The notes below the pieces were generated by a model. The model saw nothing but the letters and a program-made list of their open reading frames with translations, did no database searches and was not told where the DNA came from. From contig NZ_CP160035.1 of NCBI RefSeq assembly GCF_040703125.1, forward strand, positions 930,001 through 994,000: a stretch of 64,000 nucleotides of DNA, written 5' to 3'. Both the position numbers and the translations under genes were made by a program. Positions 24,601-33,082 of this stretch are shown in pieces (position 1 is the stretch's first letter; each line of letters starts with the position of its first letter). This DNA is from Flavobacterium ovatum. Lineage in GTDB: Bacteria > Bacteroidota > Bacteroidia > Flavobacteriales > Flavobacteriaceae.

Positions 24601-24893
24601 TGACTTCTGTTGCAGCAGCGATAGGTGTTGTGCCTATGATTGCCGGAAAATCACCGCTATGGGCACCTTTGGGTAGTGTTTTAGCTGTTGGATTACTAGT
24701 TTCTATGGTAATGACCTTGTTTATTGTTCCTGTACTTTATTACAAATATGTAGACATTGAGGTGTCACCAGAAAAACATCCGCATCCTAATGCTGAAACT
24801 TTTGTACCCATTCTATACAAACCAAAACCTAAGAAAAACTATTTAGTACGTAGAATAAACGTCTTTAAATACAAATTAAAAAAAAGGAAATAA
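21693..24893 (+). CDS. RND efflux permease (HAE-1 type)
   Basis: A 1066-residue resistance-nodulation-division transporter, normal length, with 12 helices and two periplasmic porter loops. The proton-relay pair Asp409-Asp410 is seen in GMVVDDAIVVVDNY; other marks are AFPGADEEQVE, FGDVVSQMITV, FPLSLLGAF and RMRPIFLTSVAA. A lysine-rich C-terminal tail of about 40 residues is present. It likely exports drugs or hydrophobic toxins with proton antiport. Middle gene of the operon; 2 bp separate it from the tolC-like gene. Confidence 0.95.
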   Translation: MKKVKINFIEASMKYHQVTLVITALLMILGIYSLATMARSEDPQITVRKGLVIAAFPGADEEQVEKQLTDQLEQYLFSFEEIRKEKTFSDTKEGQVVVTVELNENVKDTDRFWSTLQRGLSTTFPQNFPTPPGMIGPMVNSDFGDVVSQMITVSAPGRSYAELETYLDQLEDGLKTIPETSKIKRYGGQKEQIYVTVKDEKLRQYGFDFSTIAQVIQSQNNTGFAGGITLKNSEVSVFAKNHYKNAADLSNQIVYSTAGGKVVRLKDVATIERRYEETASYIKVGDDKVTMIAIEMQPGNNIVQFGEKVELALDKIKKELPPDVQVQTIVNQPEVVKESISHFMLEFAIAILAVISVVILLLPFRFAIVSAVAAPVSIFITFGILNMMGIEIHQVTLAALIIVLGMVVDDAIVVVDNYIEKLDEGEDPWTAGWQSATQLMVPVFTATMAIICSFLPLAFFLNGISKEFIQALPIAVAVALFASLLVALLLTPYLCYIFIKKGLKDKEKDPNKKESMLDRLQNVFNRILDICFERPNVTMLMGLLSIFLGFGVASQLEQELFPIAERNQFNIEVWLPNGGTLEQTEAVVKRVEEKIKGDDRVVNVASFVGTSSPRFHSTYAPEFPRKNFAQIFITTTGKDATTELAAEYMDKFKNFVPDGYIRVRQLSLNEAPSPIEVRIVGDDMNKQKEVAAQIEEILAGTKGLNWIRTTYQDDYLGAKVALKDDVANRLGVTNTAVSQTLGAGLKGYPVSTIYEGDKPIDIVMRYDENDRKNVGELGALNISTALGTKVPLREVATITPEWHTGVIAHRNGLRTLAVRAEAQLGVKAATIQAEIMPKIEALKLPDGISINYGGEFENINETGPGMASSMGISLILIFLVLLFQFKNFTKVLIVLATFPLSLLGAFLGLYLTGNPFGFTAFMGVISLIGIVVRNGIILVDYADELILEHGYSKFEAAKAAGKRRMRPIFLTSVAAAIGVVPMIAGKSPLWAPLGSVLAVGLLVSMVMTLFIVPVLYYKYVDIEVSPEKHPHPNAETFVPILYKPKPKKNYLVRRINVFKYKLKKRK

Positions 24894-24895
24894 TC

Positions 24896-26182
24896 ATGTC
24901 TGCAAAAAATATAAAGATGGCAATAGTAGCTTTCACGCTATTGGCTGCCAGCCTTACCACCAACAGCTTTGCTCAGGGGAGAAATCTCTCCCTTGACACT
25001 GCTAAAAAAGAGGCTTTATCGAACAATAAAAAAATCAAAAAAGCTAATTCTTCAATCGATGCAGCCACTGCCGCTGAAGTAGGTGCTTTTACAGCTAACA
25101 AACCAAGTGTAGAAGCGAGCGCAACTGGCCTAAATGTGGGCAAACCTTTGAGCGCTTTGTTACCAGAGTACAATGCTAGTGTAACCTTGGGTGTAACACA
25201 GGTGATTTACGCAGGTGGTAAAATTAATACCGCCAAACAAATTAGTACTGCCGCAGTGGCGCTTTATACGTCACAAAAAACATTGACCAATAACGAAGTG
25301 CTTCTTGATGTAGAGACCACTTATTGGCAAATTATCAACGTCAAAGGTAAAATTGATTTGGCCACCAAGTCCAATGCGATGTTGAGTCAATTATTAAAGG
25401 ATTTAAACAACTCGTACAATGCCGGAATCATCTACAAAAATGATGTTTTGCGTGTGCAAGTACAACTCAATCAAGCGCAATTAAATTTATTGAAAGCGAA
25501 AGATGCTTTGACCATTTTAAATTTAAAAATGGCGCAATTAATTGGTTCGAAAGAAACTGAATTTACCATCAAAGATGCTGATATCGAGATTAATGCTATC
25601 GAAAGTCAGCTTTCGCAGGAGAACGCGATCGCAAATCGTCCTGAAATTAAAATAATTGAAAAAGCGGTTTCTATCGAAGAATTAAAATCAAAACTACTTG
25701 AAGCAGACAGAAAACCTACAGTAGCAATGAACGTAAGCGGATTATACGGTCTGGGCAAAGGAATTAATTTTGCTACGGGTGACAATAATTTTAGTTCGTA
25801 CTATGCCATGTTGAGCGTGAAAGTTCCCGTTTTTGATTGGGGAGGTCGCAAACAAAAAGTAAAAGAACAGGATTTTAAAGTAGAAGCACAAAAATTTGAA
25901 TTGGAGCAAACTCAAGAATTAGTAGCTATCGAAATTGCAAATGCAAAACTTGACATGCTTCGTGCCAAAGAGCGTATAGAAATCACTCAAAAATCATTGG
26001 CACAAGCAGATGAAAACTTACGCTTAAACAACGACCGTTTTGATGCCGGAACGGTGATAGGAAAAGATGTTCTAGAAGCACAAGTGATGTGGCAAACCGC
26101 TTTCTCTGATGTAATTGATGCCAAAGCAGTATTCAAAATTAGCGAAGCCAATTACCAAAAAGCGACTTCAAGTTTAGAATAA
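24896..26182 (+). CDS. TolC family outer membrane efflux protein
   Basis: A 428-residue OEP/TolC-family channel with a Sec signal peptide (ends NSFAQG). Two long coiled-coil halves are evident: LSLDTAKKEALSNNKKIKK, TYWQIINVKGKIDLA, and the second with VPVFDWGGRKQKVKEQD and NLRLNNDRFDAGTVIGKDVL. It would trimerise in the outer membrane and complete the tripartite pump. The TetR gene starts 16 bp after the stop and is likely co-transcribed. Confidence 0.92.
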   Translation: MSAKNIKMAIVAFTLLAASLTTNSFAQGRNLSLDTAKKEALSNNKKIKKANSSIDAATAAEVGAFTANKPSVEASATGLNVGKPLSALLPEYNASVTLGVTQVIYAGGKINTAKQISTAAVALYTSQKTLTNNEVLLDVETTYWQIINVKGKIDLATKSNAMLSQLLKDLNNSYNAGIIYKNDVLRVQVQLNQAQLNLLKAKDALTILNLKMAQLIGSKETEFTIKDADIEINAIESQLSQENAIANRPEIKIIEKAVSIEELKSKLLEADRKPTVAMNVSGLYGLGKGINFATGDNNFSSYYAMLSVKVPVFDWGGRKQKVKEQDFKVEAQKFELEQTQELVAIEIANAKLDMLRAKERIEITQKSLAQADENLRLNNDRFDAGTVIGKDVLEAQVMWQTAFSDVIDAKAVFKISEANYQKATSSLE

Positions 26183-26198
26183 CATAAAAATAATTGGA

Positions 26199-26798
26199 AT
26201 GAAAAACCAAACCAAAAACCTAATATTGAAAAACGCTGCTGTACTTTTTTACAGCAGCGCAATCAACCATGTAACCCTAGATGATATTGCTTCAAAATGT
26301 GGGATTTCGAAAAAAACAATCTATAAGTATTTCGAAAACAAAGAAGATTTAGTCATTAAAACGATCCAAAAACAAGCCAAAATACTCAAGAAAAACATCA
26401 GTAGAATTCAGCAGAAAGGGCACAATGCCTTAGAGGAATTGATGCATTTTATTACCTACATCAACAAAAAAATGCATCGAGTTTATCCAATGGTCAAAAA
26501 CGAAATTAAAAAAGGGCCTGCCAATAGCTTTTTTAATGCCATAAATTATAGTGACACTATCATTTTGCAGTTTATTGTCGAAAATATCGAAAACGGCAAA
26601 CAACAAGGATTATACAAAGAACAAATTGATGCCCAAGAATTTTGTGAGTCTTATGATGTACTTTCAAAAAGCATCTACTTCAACTACTATTTCACGGACC
26701 TAAACGTAAAAAAGAAATCATTTGAGTTTGTAAGTTCCTTATTTCTATATGGTTTGGTAACACAATTGGGATTGGATTATTTGCAGCTGACTTTATAA
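26199..26798 (+). CDS. TetR/AcrR family transcriptional regulator
   Basis: A 199-residue TetR-type regulator: N-terminal HTH with INHVTLDDIASKCGISKKTIYKYF and NKEDLV, then a helical ligand-binding domain. It is unusual in being last in the RND operon rather than divergent from it, giving feedback on the pump messages in addition to the AraC gene upstream. No clear palindrome was found in the 43 bp between -7 box and adaptor start. Function as pump repressor is inferred from position. Confidence 0.88.
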   Translation: MKNQTKNLILKNAAVLFYSSAINHVTLDDIASKCGISKKTIYKYFENKEDLVIKTIQKQAKILKKNISRIQQKGHNALEELMHFITYINKKMHRVYPMVKNEIKKGPANSFFNAINYSDTIILQFIVENIENGKQQGLYKEQIDAQEFCESYDVLSKSIYFNYYFTDLNVKKKSFEFVSSLFLYGLVTQLGLDYLQLTL

Positions 26799-26799
26799 A

Positions 26800-27048
26800 A
26801 TGAAAAAATCAAAACTATTAATAACCGGAACTATAGCAGTATTAATGTTGCTTTTGGGGTTGTTAACGCTTACGGAGCCTTTACAAACTACAATTAAAAA
26901 GCAATTGGAAGTAGCGAAATTACCTTACCCAGATCTAACCTTATTTATGGCACAATCTAGTTTAATTTTGACGGCAGTGTTAACTCTGGCATTCCTTATT
27001 TTATGGAATAAAATTTCCAAAGCAGTTACCTATACACTGTTTTATTAA
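26800..27048 (+). CDS. Small two-helix membrane protein
   Basis: An 82-residue protein with two transmembrane helices (LLITGTIAVLMLLLGLLTL and LILTAVLTLAFLILW) and no recognisable motif. It starts one base after the TetR stop, so it is translated with the RND operon; a role near the pump is possible but unsupported by homology. The 286 bp that follow hold only a weak terminator. Confidence 0.6.
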   Translation: MKKSKLLITGTIAVLMLLLGLLTLTEPLQTTIKKQLEVAKLPYPDLTLFMAQSSLILTAVLTLAFLILWNKISKAVTYTLFY

Positions 27049-27256
27049 GCAAACGAAGCTGTTATTCCTGTACTGTTGACTATTTCAGAATTGCAATTCG
27101 GGTGCATTCTAATTGTTGAAGGCACAAAAATAATTCCAACCTATAATTTCTTGCAAATCTGCGCGATAGAGTTGTTAATGTTCAATTTTATTTACTATAT
27201 AATTGTTTAAGAGCGAATTAAACTATCATAATTTCTCATGCTATGAGAATTCAAGC

Positions 27257-27286
27257 CAAAGTTTATTTCAACTTTGTTTCTTTTTT
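27257..27286 (+). terminator. Possible intrinsic terminator after the RND operon
   Basis: CAAAGTT 27257-27263 pairs with AACTTTG 27270-27276, followed by TTTCTTTTTT. A further hairpin TTCTCAT-gct-ATGAGAA is at 27233-27249. Both are over 180 bp from the last operon gene. Confidence 0.4.
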
Positions 27287-27334
27287 AGACAGGTAAAATC
27301 CATGTAAGCGAAGTTATTTTTGCGATCAACTCCT

Positions 27335-27865
27335 TTATTTCAATTCTATGCGGTCAATGATGAGTTTAAACTGTTCCATCTTCTTGTTGCCAATCAAAAA
27401 AGCAATTTCTTCAAAATGCGCATCCGAAAAATTAGGCTGTTCCAGTGTTCTACCTCTAAAGGCAGGATACATATCTTGAAGCGAAATTTCGATTTCTTCC
27501 CACTCTCCCGAAGTCGAAAAAGGAGCAATGAACGAATGTGAATCCCCCGAATTAGTTTTTATCCTAAATTGATATTTTTTGCCATCACCTTTCAGTTTGA
27601 TAACTATTTTGCTGTATCCTTCTGTTTCTACCTTTGGAAATCGATAGCGAACAGACGAAAAACCACCATTGTTCTCCAGTGAAATGGCACCTTCAAACAC
27701 ACCGAATCCATCCGAATCTAATGTAAAACTACCCGCCGAAACGCCTCCCATCACCACATCATCGACAACGCGCCAATCTTGAATGTTTGATTTTTTTGTA
27801 AAATCAAAAAGTAGCTGTGGAGGCATAGAAGAAAATAGTGTCATCATACAAAGAAAGCTTTTCAT
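27335..27865 (-). CDS. CIA30 family protein
   Basis: A 176-residue protein matching the complex I intermediate-associated protein 30 (CIA30) domain, a galactose-binding-like beta sandwich: WRVVDDVVMGGVSAGSF, FEGAISLENNGGFSSVRYRF, YQFRIKT and a C-terminal FLIGNKK region. Bacterial members have no confirmed role; in eukaryotes the family aids complex I assembly. A short hydrophobic N-terminus (MKSFLCMMTLFSSM) may be a poor signal peptide. It is convergent with the RND operon and not linked to a neighbour. Confidence 0.85.
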   Translation of the reverse strand: MKSFLCMMTLFSSMPPQLLFDFTKKSNIQDWRVVDDVVMGGVSAGSFTLDSDGFGVFEGAISLENNGGFSSVRYRFPKVETEGYSKIVIKLKGDGKKYQFRIKTNSGDSHSFIAPFSTSGEWEEIEISLQDMYPAFRGRTLEQPNFSDAHFEEIAFLIGNKKMEQFKLIIDRIELK

Positions 27866-27992
27866 AGTAATTAGGCTTTTAGTTAGTTAGAATGTTTTGT
27901 GAAGGAAGTTTTGAACACGGAAAAATTTCTGCCCTATCGTTGCTAGTAAATCTGAAGTGACGAGTTTAATTTTTTTTCAAAAGTAAACAGTT

Positions 27993-28787
27993 TTAAATTC
28001 TACTAATTATTTTCTCATTTATTGTTTTAAAAGCCAAATCATTATCATAGACTACATCTGGTTTTAAAATGGTATAAATATCATTTCGGAATTCATCATC
28101 TTGCATTTTTTCGTTCATGTTGGCTAGCATCATTTTACTAGTTGGGTTCATACCATCCGAAAAATTGATGTATTCTTTGTAGCATTGAATAAGTTTTTCG
28201 ATATCAATTTCTAATTTTGATAGAGCTAAATCTAAATCGAATAAATCTCTTCCTTTTCTACGTTGGTATAATGCTCTTAATTTCGTTCCTAAAAGTTCTT
28301 CTATCGGATAAGTGTTTATCATGCATTTGCCTGAAAACCAACCGTTTTTTACTTCAAATGGAATTTGCTGTAATCCTAGAACTGTAAAATGTTCCCTGCA
28401 ATTGATTTCAATTTTCAATCGCATAGGTATTATTGGTGCTATTTCGGTTTCAAATCGGTAAGTCGCTGTGTTGTTATGAATACTGGATTCTATTTTACGT
28501 TTAGTGCCTAGAAATGAAGCTAAACAATTTCTAATGGCTACTAGAATAGGTTTTATCGGGCCTGCTTTTATTTGCACTAAATCAATATCTTCTGAATATC
28601 TTGCTTGTGGTTTTAGAAATAATTTATGTAAAGCGGTTCCGCCTCGAAATGCTAGATTTTCATTTAAAAACGGGTCGGAAAAGATAGCGACGATTGCTCT
28701 TTCAATAATTAAGTCTTGTTCTACTTGTCCGTTTTCAGGCCATGGAGCAAATTCTCTCCATTCTTCGATGTATCGTCTTGGAATCAT
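27993..28787 (-). CDS. abiEii: AbiEii-type toxin, nucleotidyltransferase
   Basis: A 264-residue protein of the AbiEii/AbiGii/MenT nucleotidyltransferase family, toxin of a type IV toxin-antitoxin system. Present are the N-terminal AFRGGTALHKLF (G[S/G]-T loop) and RYSEDIDLVQ with the metal-binding DxD, then YPIEELLGTKLRALYQRRKGRDLFDLD, a family signature with lysine and arginine of the active site. Relatives block growth by modifying tRNA acceptor ends or GTP chemistry. Its start overlaps the antitoxin stop by 4 bp (ATGA type), so they are translationally coupled. Confidence 0.9.
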   Translation of the reverse strand: MIPRRYIEEWREFAPWPENGQVEQDLIIERAIVAIFSDPFLNENLAFRGGTALHKLFLKPQARYSEDIDLVQIKAGPIKPILVAIRNCLASFLGTKRKIESSIHNNTATYRFETEIAPIIPMRLKIEINCREHFTVLGLQQIPFEVKNGWFSGKCMINTYPIEELLGTKLRALYQRRKGRDLFDLDLALSKLEIDIEKLIQCYKEYINFSDGMNPTSKMMLANMNEKMQDDEFRNDIYTILKPDVVYDNDLAFKTINEKIISRI

Positions 28788-29593
28788 AAATCGTTTTCTA
28801 TATCTATATTGTTAACAATACGCCACTTTGTATTGACTATTCCTGATTTATTTTTCCCAGGCATTAACAGAATGTTTGTTCCTTTTTTACCAGCTATTAA
28901 TTTATAAATGACTTGACTTAATTTTTCGTTTTTTAAATCATGCTCCAATAAATAGCCTAATCGTCGAACAGTTGCGGTTTGTGGAAAGTTTTTGGCTGTT
29001 TTCGCTAGATTAGCTGGTTTGATTTCTTCCACCAATTCTTTTAGAACTGTAATCACTCTATTCATCCCTAACTTTTCGACATAATACAACAAATCTAAGG
29101 CTGTTAATTCTGGACTAGAAACATTGATATAACCGGCATCTGTTTTTATTTGTTTGATATCTTCATGGTTCCATTCGTTTTTTACGAAAAAATTTATTTT
29201 TAGCTTTTTATTTTTGATATTTCTTAACGCTGGTTTTTCAGTTATCACAAAGGTTTCCATGGATTGCTGATGTGATGCGCCATGAATTGCGGCTGCTGAT
29301 AGTAATCCTAGATAGTATTTTCTGTTTAAGGATAGCATCATGTCGTCTAAGTACATGTTGCTGGGAATTACACCATATTTTGAATATTCGGCTGGTAGTA
29401 GGGTATAAAAACCTTTTCGAATTTGAACAATTTTATTTTTAGTTTTTAGGCGGTATAAATTTTGAAGAATTGCTTTATCAGTTGTGTCAAAGTTATCCTT
29501 TAATTCCTCTAACGTAAATGCATATCTCCCTTTAGCTCTAACACTTTCTATATATTCCTCTAAATAATTATATGTTTGAACTCCTTTTTTCAC
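28784..29593 (-). CDS. abiEi: AbiEi family antitoxin
   Basis: A 269-residue antitoxin with an N-terminal winged helix (RYAFTLEELKDNFDTTDKAI, then LYRLKTKNKIVQIRKGFYTLL) and a C-terminal antitoxin part containing ALDLLYYVEKLG. AbiEi proteins bind inverted repeats in their own promoter and silence the operon; a palindrome is placed just downstream of a -7 box at 29616-29646. The pair probably gives phage defence by abortive infection or stabilises the locus. Confidence 0.88.
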   Translation of the reverse strand: MKKGVQTYNYLEEYIESVRAKGRYAFTLEELKDNFDTTDKAILQNLYRLKTKNKIVQIRKGFYTLLPAEYSKYGVIPSNMYLDDMMLSLNRKYYLGLLSAAAIHGASHQQSMETFVITEKPALRNIKNKKLKINFFVKNEWNHEDIKQIKTDAGYINVSSPELTALDLLYYVEKLGMNRVITVLKELVEEIKPANLAKTAKNFPQTATVRRLGYLLEHDLKNEKLSQVIYKLIAGKKGTNILLMPGKNKSGIVNTKWRIVNNIDIENDL

Positions 29594-29615
29594 TATATTA
29601 TTTCATTTGCTATTT

Positions 29616-29646
29616 ACTACACAATGTGTAGTGTTACGCAAATATA
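29616..29646 (-). promoter_or_regulatory. abiE promoter with operator palindrome
   Basis: On the minus strand a perfect -7 box TATATTTG (29646-29639) is followed by ACTACAC-ATT-GTGTAGT (29632-29616), 23 bp before the antitoxin start. Position over the initiation region fits AbiEi autorepression. Confidence 0.7.
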
Positions 29647-29821
29647 ATATATCTTATTTTAAATCATTTATTTCTTTATTAAAAGTTTTATCTTTTTAAT
29701 TTCCTTAAGCATTGAACCATAAAACCACCAATTTCAGCAATAAGCATACAACGAAAAGTAATTAGTATACAGCTACAAGCCATAATTCGTCTAATTTTGT
29801 CTTATAATAATTGAGAACAAA

Positions 29822-30952
29822 ATGTTGAAACGAATTATAAAAAGAATTATGATACTAACGCTCCTAATAATTAGCCTTTTGGTAGTTGTATATTTGGCTT
29901 TTACCAACTTCTATCCCAATTTTGGAGGAGATGTTTCGAAAGAAAAACAGCTCGTGTACCAAAAATCGGCACAGTACAAAAACGGAAAATTCAATAATAC
30001 CAAGGCCGTTCCCAAAGAACTTAGCTTTTCGGAAAAGTTGGATATTGCCTATTATTTTTTTACTACCAAAGTAAAAAATGGCCGACCAAAAGAAGATTTG
30101 AAAGTCCAAAAAATCGATTCGATTGACGTAGCCGATTACAAAGGCAAAGCACGATTGGTATGGTTTGGACATTCAGCTTTCTTGTTACAAATAGAAGGCA
30201 AAACGATTTTGCTAGACCCTATGTTTGGCAAAGTCGCAGCACCGCACCCAATGCTTGGTGCCGACCGTTTTAATGCCGACCGGCCTATTGCTATCGAAAA
30301 ACTACCGCACATAGACGCCGTGATTTTCTCGCACGACCATTACGACCATTTGGATTATGAAACGGTCATGAAAATAAAAGACAAAACGAAACACTTTTAT
30401 ACACCGCTAGGAGTAGGAGAACACCTAAAAGCCTGGGGAATTGAAACTTCCAAAATATCTGAATTGGATTGGTGGCAAGAAATCCAATTTGATAGCTTAA
30501 CTTTGGTATGTACGCCAGCGCAACATTTTTCGGGTCGAAAGTTAAACAATGGGCAAAGTACGTTATGGAGTTCGTGGGTAATTCAGTCCAAAAATGAGTC
30601 AATATATTTTAGTGGTGACAGTGGTTATGCATCGCATTTCAAAGAAATCGGCGATAAATACGGCCCTTTCGATTTGGCTCTAATGGAATGTGGGCAATAC
30701 AACGACAAATGGTCCGACATACACATGATGCCCGAAGAAACAGCTCAAGCAGGAGTTGATGTTCAAGCCAAAAAGATAATGCCAATACATTGGGGAGGTT
30801 TCAAACTGGCAATGCACGATTGGAAAGACCCAATCAACCGAGTACAAGCCAAAGCCATAGAACTAAATCTAGAGGTAATCACGCCCAAAATCGGCCAAGA
30901 AATTCTAGTACAAGGAAACAGTACGTACAGCGATTGGTGGCAAAATTTATAA
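29822..30952 (+). CDS. MBL-fold metallo-hydrolase (NAPE-PLD/UlaG-like)
   Basis: A 376-residue protein with an N-terminal membrane anchor (ILTLLIISLLVVVYLAF) and a metallo-beta-lactamase domain. Metal ligands are in SHDHYDHLD (HxHxDH), TPAQHFS, FSGDSGY and IMPIHWGGF; HMMPEE is typical of the N-acyl-phosphatidylethanolamine phospholipase D-like group. Probably membrane-bound on the periplasmic side and acting on a phosphodiester or lactone; the true substrate is unknown. A -7 box TAATTTTG is at 29792-29799. An AraC gene begins 15 bp after. Confidence 0.85.
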   Translation: MLKRIIKRIMILTLLIISLLVVVYLAFTNFYPNFGGDVSKEKQLVYQKSAQYKNGKFNNTKAVPKELSFSEKLDIAYYFFTTKVKNGRPKEDLKVQKIDSIDVADYKGKARLVWFGHSAFLLQIEGKTILLDPMFGKVAAPHPMLGADRFNADRPIAIEKLPHIDAVIFSHDHYDHLDYETVMKIKDKTKHFYTPLGVGEHLKAWGIETSKISELDWWQEIQFDSLTLVCTPAQHFSGRKLNNGQSTLWSSWVIQSKNESIYFSGDSGYASHFKEIGDKYGPFDLALMECGQYNDKWSDIHMMPEETAQAGVDVQAKKIMPIHWGGFKLAMHDWKDPINRVQAKAIELNLEVITPKIGQEILVQGNSTYSDWWQNL

Positions 30953-30967
30953 TTTTATTCGAAAGCT

Positions 30968-31882
30968 ATGAAGGAAATCATCACTATAAATACCATCTCT
31001 GAACTGCATGACTTTTTTGGTTTGGAAAAGCCAAAGCATCCACTCGTTTCGGTGGTTCGCTTGGCCAAAGAGTTGAAAGATTTAGAAATTGAAAAATTCA
31101 AATATTCTGTAGGATTGTACCAAATTAGTTTAAAAGACAATTGCCCTTTTACCATCACCAATTACGGCAGGAATTCCTATGATTACCAAGAAGGTTCGAT
31201 GATTTTTATGGGGCCGAATCAAGTTTTGGAAGTCGAAAAACAAAATGTAAACCGCGAAGATACTGGCTGGAGTATTGTTTTTCACCCGGATTTAATTCGA
31301 AAATCAACTTTAGGAAAGCAAATCGATAAGTATTCTTTTTTTGAGTATTCATCGAATGAAGCATTACATCTTTCAGACGAAGAGCGCAAAACGGTGACTG
31401 AAATTGCCTTGAAAATTGAACGCGAATACAACAGTAATATCGATGCGCACAGTCAGACTTTAATCATTTCGAATATAGAACTGTTACTCAATTACTGTTT
31501 ACGATTCTACGACCGTCAGTTTTTTACCCGTACCAATCTGAATCAGGATTTTGTGAGTCAATTTGAGCAAGTAATAAAGGAATATTACAAAGCCAATAAA
31601 CAAATCGAATTGGGAATTCCAACAGTCCAATATTGCGGAGAAGCGATGAACATGTCACCCAAATATTTAAGTGATTTGTTGCGAAAAGAAACGGGTCAAA
31701 GTACACAAGACCATATCCATCAATTCATTATTGAAAAGGCCAAAAACCAATTGCTCAATTCAAAAGAAAGCGCTAGCGAAATCGCCTATGCCTTGGGATT
31801 TGAATATCCGCAGTACTTTAGTAAAATGTTCAAAAAGAAAACGGCTATGAGCCCGAACGAGTATAGGCAAAGCTTGAATTAA
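30968..31882 (+). CDS. AraC family transcriptional regulator (paralogue of 5918 gene)
   Basis: A 304-residue AraC regulator sharing the layout and many segments with the one at 5918-6853: TISELHDFFGLEKPKHPL, YGRNSYDYQEGSM, LLNYCLRFYDRQFFTR and ALGFEYPQYFSKMF. DNA-binding domain spans about 200-304. Unlike the first, it follows a metallo-hydrolase by 15 bp and precedes an SDR by 154 bp, again pairing this type of regulator with an SDR. Ligand unknown. Confidence 0.9.
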   Translation: MKEIITINTISELHDFFGLEKPKHPLVSVVRLAKELKDLEIEKFKYSVGLYQISLKDNCPFTITNYGRNSYDYQEGSMIFMGPNQVLEVEKQNVNREDTGWSIVFHPDLIRKSTLGKQIDKYSFFEYSSNEALHLSDEERKTVTEIALKIEREYNSNIDAHSQTLIISNIELLLNYCLRFYDRQFFTRTNLNQDFVSQFEQVIKEYYKANKQIELGIPTVQYCGEAMNMSPKYLSDLLRKETGQSTQDHIHQFIIEKAKNQLLNSKESASEIAYALGFEYPQYFSKMFKKKTAMSPNEYRQSLN

Positions 31883-32035
31883 ATAGCTCTGTATCTGAAT
31901 ATAAATAGTCCCCTTTTTTACCTTAACTACTTGTTGCTTTTGCCTGTTACACATGGTTATAAGTACAGATGACTATTGCAGCATTTCAACTGCTAAACAT
32001 TAGAAGAAAAAACTAAAATTTAAAACAATACTATT

Positions 32036-32848
32036 ATGAAAAAAACAATTTTTATAACCGGAGCTTCCTCTGGTTTAGGAAAAGCAGCGGCTTTGCTTTT
32101 TGCGAAAAATAACTGGAATGTTATCGCCACCATGAGAACACCAGAGAACGAAACAGAACTCGCTGAAGTAGCAAACATAACGCTTTTGCCATTGGATGTT
32201 ACCGACAACGAGCAAATTCAAGAGACTGTAAAAAACGCCTTAGCAATTGGCAAAATAGATGTGGTTTTTAACAATGCAGGCTACGGACTAGCAGGCCCAT
32301 TTGAAGGAGCTACAGATGACCAATTAACAAACCAATTGAACACCAATCTTTTGGGAGTGATGCGCGTAACACAGCAATTTTTGCCACATTTTAGAGAAAA
32401 CAAAGCAGGTACATTGATAACCACAACCTCCATAGGTGGTTTGATAACCTTTCCGTTTTTTTCGGTATATCACGCTACAAAATGGGCGTTAGAAGGCTGG
32501 AGCGAAAGTCTAGCGTTTGAACTAAAAGAGTTTGGAATAACAGTGAAAACCGTTTCACCAGGCGGAATTGCTACTGATTTTGCGAGCCGTTCCTTGGTTA
32601 TGACACAAAACGAAGCTTATGACGAACAATTGAATAATGTACTGTCGGTTTTTATGGATCCAGAAAAAGCCAAAGATTATTCTACAGCTGAACAAATTGC
32701 AGCTGTCGTTTATGAAGCCGCTACCGATGGAAAATCAACTTTAAGATATGTTGCTGGAACAGATGCCAAGCAAATGTACGCACAACGAATTGCCGTTGGC
32801 GAAGAAGCATTTAGACAAGGAATTGAGCAAGTGTTTTATAAAAAGTAA
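32036..32848 (+). CDS. SDR family oxidoreductase
   Basis: A 270-residue classical SDR: TGASSGLGKAAALLF (cofactor loop), NNAGYGLAGPFE, the serine in TTTSIGGL and YHATKWALEGWSE. The C-terminal part with DPEKAKDYSTAEQIA is usual in the retinol/oxidoreductase-like subgroup. Specificity unknown; probably regulated by the AraC product just upstream. A terminator stem follows at 32861. Confidence 0.88.
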   Translation: MKKTIFITGASSGLGKAAALLFAKNNWNVIATMRTPENETELAEVANITLLPLDVTDNEQIQETVKNALAIGKIDVVFNNAGYGLAGPFEGATDDQLTNQLNTNLLGVMRVTQQFLPHFRENKAGTLITTTSIGGLITFPFFSVYHATKWALEGWSESLAFELKEFGITVKTVSPGGIATDFASRSLVMTQNEAYDEQLNNVLSVFMDPEKAKDYSTAEQIAAVVYEAATDGKSTLRYVAGTDAKQMYAQRIAVGEEAFRQGIEQVFYKK

Positions 32849-32860
32849 ATAATTAGAAAT

Positions 32861-32897
32861 TCCTCCAAAAAATAATAATGCTTTTTGGGGGATTTTT
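32861..32897 (+). terminator. Intrinsic terminator
   Basis: TCCTCCAAAAA (32861-32871) pairs with TTTTTGGGGGA (32882-32892), one G-T pair, followed by TTTTTC. It ends the SDR transcript. Confidence 0.7.
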
Positions 32898-33082
32898 CTA
32901 AAAAGTAAGTATTCGAATTGCAAATGTTTAGAATTTTTGCTTTTAAGCGAGGTAATTGATTTGTTTAAAATTACCTTTCGATAAATGAAAATTATCCATC
33001 TGTTCCTTGTTGAAAGCAATGGCTTAGTTTTTGAGTTATTTATTTTACAATAAAAAACAACCATTCAAACGGCATAAACATT

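Noticed and set aside
31917..31922. TTTACC upstream of the SDR at 32036 as a further regulon site
   Set aside because: No partner half-site at 21 bp on either side and no -7 box in phase.
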